Shown here one piece after another: positions 25,439 to 33,445 of a stretch of 64,000 bases of DNA; within the stretch, counting starts at the first letter, position 1; every line of letters starts with the position of its first letter. The notes below the pieces were generated by a model that did no database searches, was not told where the DNA came from, and saw only the letters and a program-made list of their open reading frames with translations. This DNA comes from Chloroflexota bacterium (GTDB lineage: Bacteria; Chloroflexota; UBA11872). Where the stretch lies: contig JAJDUU010000016.1 in assembly GCA_022826485.1 (NCBI GenBank), positions 124,001-188,000 of the forward strand, read 5' to 3'. Both the position numbers and the translations under genes were made by a program.

Positions 25439-25457
25439 GCGCGCCCAGGAGGCGCGC
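25439..25457 (+). promoter_or_regulatory. GC-rich hairpin embedding a Shine-Dalgarno before hisG
   Basis: GCGCGCC (25439-25445) and GGCGCGC (25451-25457) form a perfect 7-bp stem around the loop CAGGA. The best ribosome-binding site here, AGGAGG (25447-25452), is half in the loop and half in the stem and would serve the in-frame ATG 25462. It could occlude initiation or act as a 3'-end hairpin of the ABC operon (GTTT follows). Confidence 0.4.
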
Positions 25458-25482
25458 GTTTATGTGGGAGCGCACATCAGGC

Positions 25483-26355
25483 ATGGATCCGGTGCAGCTG
25501 GGAATTCCCAAGGGCAGTTTGCAGGACGCGACCATTGAGTTGCTCCGCCGCGCAGGCTGGAGCGTCTCGGTGTCGTCGCGCAACTACGTGCCGGGGATCG
25601 ACGACCATCATGTGCGCTGCAAGCTCGTCCGGGCCCAGGAAATCTCGCGTTACGTCGAGGACGGCAGCCTCGACGCGGGCATCACCGGGCTGGACTGGAC
25701 GCTCGAGAACGCCTCCGACGTGCGCGTCGTCGCGGACCTGGTGTATTCCAAGGCCAGCTTTCAGCCGACTCGCTGGGTGCTGGCCGTGCCCAACGACTCG
25801 CCGGCGCAGTGCGCCGAGGATCTGCGGGGCGGCAAGATCGCCACGGAGCTGGTCAACTTTTCCACCAGGTACTTTCGAGACCGCGGCATCGAGGTTTCCG
25901 TGGAGTTCTCCTGGGGCGCCACCGAGCTCAAGGCGGCCGAGGGCCTGGCCGACGCCATCGTTGAGGTCACGGAAACCGAGACCACGATTCGCGCCCACGG
26001 GCTGCGCGTCATCGAGACGCTCACGACCTCCAATCCGCAGTTGATTGCCAATCACGCCGCCTATGCCGACCCGGACAAGCGGCGCAAGATCGATCAGATC
26101 GCGCTGTTGCTCAAGGGCGCGCTGGAAGCGGAGTCACGGGTGGGACTCAAGATGAACGTGCCGCGGGCACGGGTCGAGGACATCGTCGGCGTGCTGCCGA
26201 GCATCACCGCGCCCACGGTCGCCAATCTCTTTGGCACCGACTGGCTGTCCATCGAGATCGTGGTGTCGGAGCACGAGGTGCGGGAGCTGATCCCGGAGCT
26301 TCGCGCCAAGGGCGCCGAGGGCATCATCGAGTACCCGCTCAACAAGATCGTCTGA
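25483..26355 (+). CDS. hisG: ATP phosphoribosyltransferase, long form
   Basis: A 290-residue enzyme that starts histidine synthesis by joining ATP and PRPP. It has [16 protein letters not shown] at the N-terminus, the bilobal catalytic part with [10 protein letters not shown] and the PRPP-loop-like [14 protein letters not shown] segment, and a C-terminal ACT-like regulatory domain (about 215-290, from [15 protein letters not shown]), which defines the HisZ-independent long form inhibited by histidine. The ATG 25483 matches homologue N-termini; ATG 25462, in frame, has a better ribosome-binding site and would add seven residues. No other his gene is in the window. Confidence 0.93.
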   Translation: MDPVQLGIPKGSLQDATIELLRRAGWSVSVSSRNYVPGIDDHHVRCKLVRAQEISRYVEDGSLDAGITGLDWTLENASDVRVVADLVYSKASFQPTRWVLAVPNDSPAQCAEDLRGGKIATELVNFSTRYFRDRGIEVSVEFSWGATELKAAEGLADAIVEVTETETTIRAHGLRVIETLTTSNPQLIANHAAYADPDKRRKIDQIALLLKGALEAESRVGLKMNVPRARVEDIVGVLPSITAPTVANLFGTDWLSIEIVVSEHEVRELIPELRAKGAEGIIEYPLNKIV

Positions 26356-27039
26356 TCAGCGGCGCTCGAGACGGCGCGCCAGCCTCGTCAGGGCTTCAGG
26401 GTCGGTGCACGGGCTGTAGTGCCCGGGAAGCACCGCGCGCGCGCCGCGCGCCGACAGACGGCGGGCGGACGCGCGCTGCTCGGCGCGGCTGGTGGCCAGC
26501 CAGGGCACGTTCTCGTGCAAGCGGCCCCGGCTGTGGATCAGGGCGTCGCCCGCCACGAGCACCCGGCCGCGTTGCAGCGACATGCTGCCGGGCGTGTGAC
26601 CCGGTGTGTGCAGTACCGCCCAATCGTCGATTGCGTCGCCTTCCCGCACCGGCGTCACGTCAGTCGGCAGTCGCCAGCGCATGACCCAGGGAACGATCGG
26701 CCAGTAGAGCAGCCCGCGCAGGCCGGGACAAGTCTCGGGCGCCGCCAGAAACGGCACGTCGGCCTCGTGAATCAGGATTGGCGCCCCGGTGCGCCGCTGC
26801 AACTCCACGGCGCTGCCGGTGTGGTCGATGTCGAAATGCGTGAGCACGATGCGGTCGATGTCGGAAGGCTCGACGCCGATTTGGCCCGCCGCACGCAGGA
26901 TCGGGCCGGCCCGTCCCGGCATGCCGGTGTCGACCAGCAGCGTCTCGGCGCCGGTGAGCAGGTAGCACCACGAGCTGAGGAATCGATCCACGGCGTAACA
27001 GCCCGGCGCCACTTCGAATGGCGGCCGGTGCTTGCGCAT
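26356..27039 (-). CDS. MBL-fold metallo-hydrolase
   Basis: A 227-residue metallo-beta-lactamase-fold hydrolase. The metal-binding signature THFDIDHTG (HxHxDH variant: H-F-D-I-D-H), the later HTPGHTPGSMSL, GDALI and the terminal PGHYSP supply the remaining ligands. The first His of the canonical HxHxDH is present but the second is Asp, so the motif reads HFDIDH as in many glyoxalase-II-like members. ATG 27039 is the conservative start; a TTG at 27066 with GGAGGG upstream is a real alternative. It follows the flavin reductase gene in the same direction, 32 bases away. The substrate is unknown. Confidence 0.8.
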   Translation of the reverse strand: MRKHRPPFEVAPGCYAVDRFLSSWCYLLTGAETLLVDTGMPGRAGPILRAAGQIGVEPSDIDRIVLTHFDIDHTGSAVELQRRTGAPILIHEADVPFLAAPETCPGLRGLLYWPIVPWVMRWRLPTDVTPVREGDAIDDWAVLHTPGHTPGSMSLQRGRVLVAGDALIHSRGRLHENVPWLATSRAEQRASARRLSARGARAVLPGHYSPCTDPEALTRLARRLERR

Positions 27040-27071
27040 GCCCCGCCAGTCAGGCCAGGCGGCCAATCGGA

Positions 27072-27551
27072 CTACCCTCCGTAGCTCATCCCCGTCGCGG
27101 ACAGAATCTGCGGCTCGCCGCCGCGCTCGGACCCGCCCACGACCTCGCCGAAGTACACCACGTGATCGCCGGGCTGGCTGCTGCCCACGACCCGGCACTC
27201 GAACCAGGCCACGGCCGCATCCAGGACCGGCGTGCCGGTGTCGTAGGTCGTGACTGGCTCGCCCTCCAGCCGGCCCTCGCCGCTGGTGGACTTGGCCGTG
27301 AACTTGAGCGAAAGGTCCTTGGACCCGTCCGGCAAGATGGATATCGAAAAGACGCCGGTCTCGTCGATGTTTCGCCGGGTGTGCGCGCCGTCCTGTATGC
27401 CCACCGCGACGACGCGCGGATCGAAGGACACCTGGGTCAGCCAGTTTGCCGTCATGCCGTTCGGCTCGCCGTCGGCAGACTTCGAGCCGACCACCACCAG
27501 GCCGTAGACGAGGGCGTTGAGCGCGTCGGATACCGGGTCGCTGTCAGACAT
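27072..27551 (-). CDS. Flavin reductase-like FMN-binding protein
   Basis: A 159-residue split-barrel FMN protein of the DIM6/NTAB group. It begins with ALNALVYGLVVVGSKSADGEPNGMTANWLTQVSFDP, the usual flavin-binding signature. IGIQDGAHTRRNIDETGVFSISIL-like text follows, and WFECRVVGSSQPGDHVVYFGEV near the C-terminus. These proteins supply reduced flavin to monooxygenases or act as small flavoprotein electron carriers. ATG 27551 is chosen over 27563 for its GGGA nine bases upstream. It lies upstream of, and probably is cotranscribed with, the MBL-fold gene. Confidence 0.85.
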   Translation of the reverse strand: MSDSDPVSDALNALVYGLVVVGSKSADGEPNGMTANWLTQVSFDPRVVAVGIQDGAHTRRNIDETGVFSISILPDGSKDLSLKFTAKSTSGEGRLEGEPVTTYDTGTPVLDAAVAWFECRVVGSSQPGDHVVYFGEVVGGSERGGEPQILSATGMSYGG

Positions 27552-27591
27552 GCGAGATCCCATCTAGATGCACGTGCGTTGGCTCCATTCG

Positions 27592-27597
27592 ATTATC
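27592..27597 (-). promoter_or_regulatory. -10 box for the flavin reductase-MBL operon
   Basis: GATAAT on the minus strand lies 40 bases before the flavin reductase ATG. It matches five of six -10 consensus positions. The -35 region is not distinctive. Confidence 0.35.
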
Positions 27598-27702
27598 CGC
27601 GGCCCGCCGCGCCCACGGCAACGCCGCGCGGCGGTTCGGCGGCGAATTCCGCCGGCTACGCTACGATGCCTCGCCGCCTAGATCAGCCGCCGGGGAGCCC
27701 AC

Positions 27703-28605
27703 GTGTCACGCGTCAATCGTTGCATTGAGCTGTTGGAGCAGGGGCAACCCGTCTACTACGACCGGGTCGACCCGCTCGAGCTCAGCTATGACCTCGGCCG
27801 CGAGCTCAGCGGCACCTGGGCCGACTATCTGCGGATCGAGTTCGAGCACCAGGGGCTGGACGCGATCGCCCTGTCGCGCTTCATGCGCGGCATGGTCGAT
27901 GCCGGTCCGACGCGCAGCGGGCATCGCACGCCGACGGTGATGTGCACCCTGCCGGCCACGGGCATGAGCGCCGACGAGGTCCGGCTCAACGCCTGGCAAA
28001 TCCGGCACATTCTCTCGGCGGGTGTTCACGGGCTGTATCTGGCGCACGTGCGCGACCCGGAAGCCGTGCGGGTGTTCGTGGAGGCCTGCCGCTTTCCGCA
28101 TCAGACCGTGGGCATGGGGGATGATCTGGGTATCGGCACGCGCGGCCACGGGGCCGAGGGATATCCGGCGGACATCTGGGGACTGGACGTGTCCGACTAT
28201 GTACGCGTCGCCGATCCCTGGCCGCTCAATCCGGCGGGCGAGCTGGCCCTCGGCATCAAGGTGGAAGACCGCTTCGGCCTGCCGCACGCCGACGCCTGCA
28301 TGGCCGTGCCCGGCGTGGCGTTCGGCGAATGGGGTCCCGGCGACATGGGCCTGTTCTTCGGCCATCCGGAGTGGAAGAACGCCCCCTACAGCCCGGAGAT
28401 GGAGGCAGCCTGGCGTCAGGTGAAGGCCGCCTGCGACCGTGCGGGCATTCACTTCCTCTGCGCCTGGGACGACCCGGCGCTCACGCCCGAGCAACGCGCG
28501 GACCTGCTGATCAACGAGATCGGCGCCAAGCTGATCGCGGCGGGCGACGGGCCCATCCTCGCCGCCGCCGGACGGGCGCTCACCGGCCGCACCATGCCGG
28601 TGTGA
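27703..28605 (+). CDS. HpcH/HpaI family aldolase/lyase
   Basis: A 300-residue class II (metal-dependent) aldolase of the 2-keto-3-deoxy-sugar / hydroxyketoacid group. The barrel shows DYLRIEFEHQGLD (acidic metal region), HILSAGVHGLYLAHVRDPEAV, KVED and a PGVAFGEWGPGDMGLFFG segment, equivalent to the family's IGxxDL region. The GTG start has GGGGAG six bases upstream, and a TACGAT -10-like box lies at 27662-27667. Neighbouring sugar-acid and amidohydrolase genes suggest a catabolic role, but the substrate cannot be read from the sequence. The family identification is sure, the reaction is not. Confidence 0.8.
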   Translation: MSRVNRCIELLEQGQPVYYDRVDPLELSYDLGRELSGTWADYLRIEFEHQGLDAIALSRFMRGMVDAGPTRSGHRTPTVMCTLPATGMSADEVRLNAWQIRHILSAGVHGLYLAHVRDPEAVRVFVEACRFPHQTVGMGDDLGIGTRGHGAEGYPADIWGLDVSDYVRVADPWPLNPAGELALGIKVEDRFGLPHADACMAVPGVAFGEWGPGDMGLFFGHPEWKNAPYSPEMEAAWRQVKAACDRAGIHFLCAWDDPALTPEQRADLLINEIGAKLIAAGDGPILAAAGRALTGRTMPV

Positions 28606-28636
28606 CCGCGCGACCCATGGGCCGGTGAGCGTCAGG

Positions 28637-29707
28637 CTATTCGCGCCCGGGCGCCAGCTTCAGACATACGGGCGCGGGCACGGCGGTCTCGTGCCCCGAG
28701 AACTCGAGCCCGCCTGAAGCCTCGTCGATCCGAAACGTGACGATGTTGCCGGAGTTCTGGTTGGCGGCGAGCAGGAACCGACCGTCGGGCGTGATGAGGA
28801 AGTTTCGGGGAATCTCGCCGCGAGTCGATGTGTGACCAACCGGTGTGAGCCGCCCCGTGCCGGACTCGACCGCGAAAGCCGCGATCGAGTTGTGCCCCCG
28901 GTTCGAGGCGTACACGAATCGACCGTCGGGCGAAGCGTGAATGTCGGCGCAGGTGTTGTCGCCGCTCCACGTCGTGGGAAGCGAGGAGATTCGTTGCCCG
29001 AAGGTGAGCGCCCCAGACTGCGCGTCGTAGTCGTAGGCGGAGACCGTCGAGCTCAATTCGTTGACGGCATAGGCGTGGGCGGCTGATGGATGAAAGGCGA
29101 AATGCCGCGGCCCATCGCCCGGCTCGGCGCGCACCGTCAAGTCCGGTTGCTCGATCAGCCGCCCGGTCGCGTGGTCGATGCGGTAGACGACGATCTCGTC
29201 CATGCCCAGGTCACAGGCGTACACCAGGGCGTTGGCGCGGTCGATCATCACGCAGTGCGCGTGGGCCTGCTGCTGGCGCTGCGGGTCAATCGACGAACCG
29301 TGATGCTGGATGAAATCGGTGCGCGCTCCCAGTGACCCGTCCGCCCGGATCGGCAGGAGACTCACGCTCCCGCCAAAGTAGTTCGCCACGACGACGTAGG
29401 AATCCGTTTGATCCACCTGCACGTGGCACGGCCCGGCGCCCCCGGTGTGCTCCGAGTTGAGCAACGTGAGCGTGCCGTTTTGACCGATCGCGTAGGCCGT
29501 GACCACGCCGTCGCCGGACATGCGTTCGGAAGCGGCGTACAGATGCTCGCCGCTTGGGTCGACGCCCAGAAACGTCGGGTTCTCGATGCCCGGTTGGACG
29601 TCAACGCACTCGACGGCGCCGGTCGCGGCGTTCATGCGGCAGGTGTAGATGCCTTCGGCGCCGAGATCGGTGTAGGTGCCCACGAACAGGGTGAGCTCGT
29701 CGTTCAC
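28637..29707 (-). CDS. Lactonase family seven-bladed beta-propeller (6-phosphogluconolactonase, Pgl/YbhE type)
   Basis: A 356-residue propeller. It starts LTLFVGTYTDLGAEGIYTCRMN, the family N-terminus, and has repeated blade motifs such as PTFLGVDPSGEHLYAASE, GAGPCHVQVDQTDSYVVVANY, GDGPRHFAFHPSAAHAYAVNE, CADIHASPDGRFVYASNRG and PRNFLITPDGRFLLAANQN, each with the conserved PxG-x-xLY/VYxxN pattern. The GTG at 29707 is preferred because AGGAAGG lies eight bases upstream; ATG 29728 in frame would place that site inside the gene. No signal peptide, so it is cytosolic. Hydrolysis of 6-phosphogluconolactone or another sugar lactone is inferred from family. Confidence 0.85.
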   Translation of the reverse strand: MNDELTLFVGTYTDLGAEGIYTCRMNAATGAVECVDVQPGIENPTFLGVDPSGEHLYAASERMSGDGVVTAYAIGQNGTLTLLNSEHTGGAGPCHVQVDQTDSYVVVANYFGGSVSLLPIRADGSLGARTDFIQHHGSSIDPQRQQQAHAHCVMIDRANALVYACDLGMDEIVVYRIDHATGRLIEQPDLTVRAEPGDGPRHFAFHPSAAHAYAVNELSSTVSAYDYDAQSGALTFGQRISSLPTTWSGDNTCADIHASPDGRFVYASNRGHNSIAAFAVESGTGRLTPVGHTSTRGEIPRNFLITPDGRFLLAANQNSGNIVTFRIDEASGGLEFSGHETAVPAPVCLKLAPGRE

Positions 29708-29836
29708 TCCCAAGCCCTTCCTTTGCATGCCGTCGCCGGTGAGGTTGGCGGACCATAGCACCGGGCCCGGCGCGGATGGGTTGATTCGCCGTCCGCAGGC
29801 ACAATGCGGTCGGGGTTGAGATTGGGACGGCCGCCA

Positions 29837-31033
29837 ATGCACACGCATCACCGCGAGTCCCATGGCTTGTCGCCGACGGGACGCACCGTCGTGCGCGCCG
29901 GCAAGCTCTTCGACGGGGTGAGCCGAACGCTCACCGACGATGCCGTGGTCGTGGTTGCCGGCGGTCAGGTGGTCGCCGCGGGGCCGGCCGGCGACGTCGA
30001 GATTCGCCCGGACGACGCGGTGATCGACCTCCGGCCGTGCACGGTGCTGCCGGGCCTGATCGACGCGCACGTGCACCTCATGGGCCAGAACCCGGCGCAT
30101 GCGCATCCGGGTCCGATCGAATACCGCGCGATTCGATCGGCGGCGCAGGCTCGGGCGCTGCTCGAGGCCGGATTCACCACGCTGCGAGACCTCGGGTCGC
30201 AGACGTCCGTGGCTCTCAAGCAAGCCATCGACGATGGCGCCGTGCCGGGTCCGCGGATGATTGCCGCGGGCTACGCCATCGCTCGCACCGGCGGTCCCTG
30301 GTTCGGCATGGAGCCCTCATGGCGCTGGGTGCGGCCCGCCGACGGCGTCGACGCCTGCCGCCAGGCGGTGCACCGCTGCATCCGGGAGGGCTCCAGCGTC
30401 ATCAAGATCGGAACCTCAACCGGGCGGGGCGACGCGGCCTGGGGCGAGATTCCGACCTACACCGTGGCCGAGGTGCAAGCCGTCGTGGAGGAGGCGCATG
30501 CCTGGGGACTGCGCGTGGCGGCGCACGCCATGGGCGACGAGGGGGTGCGCCGGGCGGTGCTCGGCGGGGTCGACACCGTCGAGCACGGCTACAACATCAC
30601 CGACGACACGCTGGGCCTGATTGTCGAGCGCGGCGTCTACCTCGTGCCTACGCTCCGCGCGCGGGCGTTTTCAACCAGCGACGACGGCCGGCGGACCTAC
30701 GCCGACCAGGTCCGTTCGCTGCGACGGGCCCATGCGGCCGGCGCGCGGCTGGCGCTCGGCACCGACACGACCGGCGGCGCCGAGATGCCGCACGGCCACG
30801 AGAACGCGGTCGAGTTCAGACTGATGGCCGAGACCATGGAGCCCATCGATGCGCTGCTGTCGGGCACGCAGATCGCGGCGCGGGCGATGGGGCTGCATCC
30901 CCACGTCGGCAGCCTGCGGCCCGGAGCGGCCGCCGACCTCGTCGCCGTGCGCGAAGACCCGTTACGCGATCTCGACACCCTGCAACGGGTGGAATTCGTG
31001 ATGCAGGGCGGTCGCGTCGTGGTCGCGCCCTAG
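29837..31033 (+). CDS. Metal-dependent amidohydrolase (imidazolonepropionase/prolidase-like, COG1228)
   Basis: A 398-residue enzyme of the amidohydrolase superfamily. Metal ligands and catalytic residues are visible: GLIDAHVHLMG (HxH, near 75), SSVIKIGTS (Lys, near 190, the carbamylated position), RVAAHAMGDEG (His, near 227), DTVEHGYNI (His, near 248) and LGTDTTGG (Asp, near 313). The N- and C-terminal beta sandwich typical of the group (TVVRAGKLFDG; AADLVAVREDPL) is complete. ATG 29837 is used; 29804 in frame is an alternative. Members hydrolyse dipeptides, organophosphates or cyclic amides, and the substrate here is unknown. It is divergent from the lactonase gene. Confidence 0.85.
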   Translation: MHTHHRESHGLSPTGRTVVRAGKLFDGVSRTLTDDAVVVVAGGQVVAAGPAGDVEIRPDDAVIDLRPCTVLPGLIDAHVHLMGQNPAHAHPGPIEYRAIRSAAQARALLEAGFTTLRDLGSQTSVALKQAIDDGAVPGPRMIAAGYAIARTGGPWFGMEPSWRWVRPADGVDACRQAVHRCIREGSSVIKIGTSTGRGDAAWGEIPTYTVAEVQAVVEEAHAWGLRVAAHAMGDEGVRRAVLGGVDTVEHGYNITDDTLGLIVERGVYLVPTLRARAFSTSDDGRRTYADQVRSLRRAHAAGARLALGTDTTGGAEMPHGHENAVEFRLMAETMEPIDALLSGTQIAARAMGLHPHVGSLRPGAAADLVAVREDPLRDLDTLQRVEFVMQGGRVVVAP

Positions 31034-31062
31034 CCCTGGGGCCGGGTGTGCGGCGATCGACC

Positions 31063-32148
31063 CTAGTCGGTCGTCGAACTCCGAACGGAGTCGGTGATGG
31101 CGTCGTGCATTTCGCTGCTCAACTGCGGGAGCGCCGTGCCGCGCCGGTCGAAGTCTTCCGCGACATGGCACGCCACGAGGTGGCCGTCGCCGAAGTCGCG
31201 CAGCGGCGGTTCCTCGTTGAAGCACACATCCTGGACGACGGCGCAGCGCGTGTTGAAGCGGCACCCCTGGGGCGGGTTCGTCGGACTCGGCAACTCGCCC
31301 GGAATGATCAGTCGTTCCCGCTGCTCGGACGGGTCGGGAACCGGAATCGCGTCCATGAGCGCGCGGGTGTAGGGGTGAATGGCGTTGCCGAAGAGCTCCG
31401 GCGTATCGGCCTGCTCCACGATCTTGCCCAGATACATCACGGCCACGCGGTCGCAGACGTAGCGCACCACGGCCAGGTTGTGAGCGATGAACAGATAGGT
31501 GAGGCCAAATTCGCCCTGGAGATCGCGCAGGAGGTTCAGGATCTGCGACTGAATCGATACGTCGAGGGCTGAAACCGGCTCATCGCAAACGAGGAATTGC
31601 GGGCGCAGCACCAGCGCACGCGCGATGCCGATGCGTTGGCGCTGGCCGCCGGAGAACTCGTGCGGATACCGCTGCGCGTAGTGGCTGCTGATGCCGACGA
31701 TATCCATGATTTCGCGGATCTGTTCGTTGCGTTCGTCCGGAGAGCCAATCCCGTGGACTTCGAGGCCCTCGCCGATGATGCCGCCGACGGTGATTCGCGG
31801 GTCCAGGGAACCATAAGGGTCCTGGAAGATGATCTGCATGTTGCGGGCGAGCACCTTGCGGTCGAGCTTCGACACATCCTCGCCGCCGAAGTAGATATCG
31901 CCGCTGGTTGGCGGATAGACGCGGAGGATGGTTCGGCCGACAGTAGTCTTGCCGCAGCCGCTCTCGCCCACCAGGCCGAACGTCTCGCCGCGCTTGATGT
32001 CGAAGGAAACTTCGTCGGCGGCGTGCACGTGGCCGATGGTGCGCAGCAGGATGCCGCCGCGCACCGGAAAGTGCTTGGTGAGCTTCTGAACCGAGACGAG
32101 GACGTCGTCGGAAACGCCGTTGCCCGAGCCGGCAGTCTCGGTGGCCAT
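31063..32148 (-). CDS. Oligopeptide/dipeptide ABC transporter ATP-binding protein (OppF/DppF)
   Basis: A 361-residue ATPase of a peptide or nickel-type importer. Walker A GESGCGKT near residue 60, Q-loop [11 protein letters not shown], signature FSGGQRQR, Walker [13 protein letters not shown] and switch region FIAHNLAVV are intact. The C-terminus carries the Opp-specific extension [15 protein letters not shown] with cysteines that bind an iron-sulfur cluster in some homologues. ATG 32148 overlaps the oppD-like stop (ATGA), so both are translated together. No permease or binding-protein gene is adjacent, so the membrane partners must be encoded elsewhere. Confidence 0.9.
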   Translation of the reverse strand: MATETAGSGNGVSDDVLVSVQKLTKHFPVRGGILLRTIGHVHAADEVSFDIKRGETFGLVGESGCGKTTVGRTILRVYPPTSGDIYFGGEDVSKLDRKVLARNMQIIFQDPYGSLDPRITVGGIIGEGLEVHGIGSPDERNEQIREIMDIVGISSHYAQRYPHEFSGGQRQRIGIARALVLRPQFLVCDEPVSALDVSIQSQILNLLRDLQGEFGLTYLFIAHNLAVVRYVCDRVAVMYLGKIVEQADTPELFGNAIHPYTRALMDAIPVPDPSEQRERLIIPGELPSPTNPPQGCRFNTRCAVVQDVCFNEEPPLRDFGDGHLVACHVAEDFDRRGTALPQLSSEMHDAITDSVRSSTTD

Positions 32149-33242
32149 CAGCTTGCCGCCGATCCCGCGGTCGCTCGCGCCTGCGGCAGCGGCTCGCCGT
32201 CGTGTCCGGAGGGTCGCTGGGGATACAGGTGGCAGCGCACCGTGCGCCCATCCTCCAGCCGTTGGAGCTGCGGACGATTGTCACGGCAGATGTTCATCGC
32301 GTCCGGACACCGAGACTGAAACAGACACCCGAGCGGCAGCCGCATCATGTGCGGCACGGAGCCCCGGATGGTTGAAAGCCGTTCGGCGCGATCGGTCATC
32401 AGGCTGGGAATGCTCGTCATCAAGCCGCGGGTATAGGGGTGCTTCGGCGCGGCGAAAAGGGATCCAACGTCGGCGTATTCGACCACTTCGCCGGTGTACA
32501 TCACCGCCACGTCGTCGGCCATTTCCGCAATCACGCCGAGATCGTGCGTGATCAGCAACAGCGCCATGCCCGTCCGGGCCCGGATTTCGCGGATCAACTC
32601 GAGAATCTGGGCCTGAATCGTCACGTCGAGAGCGGTTGTGGGCTCGTCGGCCAGAAGCAATTGCGGTTCGCACGCCAGCGCCATGGCAATCATCACCCTC
32701 TGGCGCATACCGCCCGACAGCTCGTGGGGATAGGCCTTGATCCGTTGCTCGGGTTGCGGAATGCCCACCAGCCGCAGCACCTCGATGGTTCGTTCGTAGC
32801 GCTGCTTGCGGGTGAAGTCGCGGTGCTCGCGCAGGACCTCGCCGATCTGATTGCCCGTGGTGAAGACGGGGTTTAGGGCCGTCATCGGCTCCTGGAAGAT
32901 CATGGAAATCTCGTCGCCGCGCACGCTGCGCATTTCGCGGTCGCTGAGCGTGCGCAGGTCGCGGTCCTGCCACATGACCTCACCTTCGACAATGTCGCCC
33001 GGCGGACGAATCAGGCGCATGACGCTGAGCGCGCTGACGCTCTTGCCGCAGCCGGACTCGCCGACCAGCCCAAGCGTCTTACCGCGCTCGATGGCGTACG
33101 ACACGCCGTCGACGGCTCGAACGATGCCGTCGCGAACGCGGAAGTGCGTGCGCAGGTTGCGCACGGACAACAGCAGGTCGCCCTTTTCGACTCGTTCCGG
33201 AAGCTCCATGCGCGGTTCGGGCGCGCCGTTGCTATTGCTCAT
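32148..33242 (-). CDS. Oligopeptide/dipeptide ABC transporter ATP-binding protein (OppD/DppD)
   Basis: A 364-residue ATPase paired with the downstream OppF-like subunit. Walker A GESGCGKS near residue 60, Q-loop [10 protein letters not shown], signature LSGGMRQR, Walker [13 protein letters not shown] and switch [12 protein letters not shown] are all present, and the C-terminal oligopeptide extension contains [15 protein letters not shown]. The ATG at 33242 is used; a TTG two codons upstream is also in frame. The 203 bases upstream to 33445 contain no gene. Together with its partner it makes a complete nucleotide-binding heterodimer without visible permeases. Confidence 0.9.
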   Translation of the reverse strand: MSNSNGAPEPRMELPERVEKGDLLLSVRNLRTHFRVRDGIVRAVDGVSYAIERGKTLGLVGESGCGKSVSALSVMRLIRPPGDIVEGEVMWQDRDLRTLSDREMRSVRGDEISMIFQEPMTALNPVFTTGNQIGEVLREHRDFTRKQRYERTIEVLRLVGIPQPEQRIKAYPHELSGGMRQRVMIAMALACEPQLLLADEPTTALDVTIQAQILELIREIRARTGMALLLITHDLGVIAEMADDVAVMYTGEVVEYADVGSLFAAPKHPYTRGLMTSIPSLMTDRAERLSTIRGSVPHMMRLPLGCLFQSRCPDAMNICRDNRPQLQRLEDGRTVRCHLYPQRPSGHDGEPLPQARATAGSAAS

Positions 33243-33445
33243 TGGCAATACGGCGCGCGGCTCGCGCCGCCAGCCGGAGCCCGTGGGTCGCTCGGACGAT
33301 GCACTGCCAGCATTGCTTGAATCGTTACTCCGTAGGTCGTGGCTCGGTGCTTACCCATGGTCGATGCAGGTTTTCGTCCACGAGCAGCCATTCAGCCGTG
33401 ACAATGAGTTTAGGCGCGGGCGGCCAAGGGCGTCAACGTCCAGCG

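Noticed and set aside
29708-30223. A longer N-terminus for the lactonase on the minus strand
   Set aside because: The extension is antisense to the amidohydrolase gene and low-complexity; a GTG with a strong ribosome-binding site begins the propeller.
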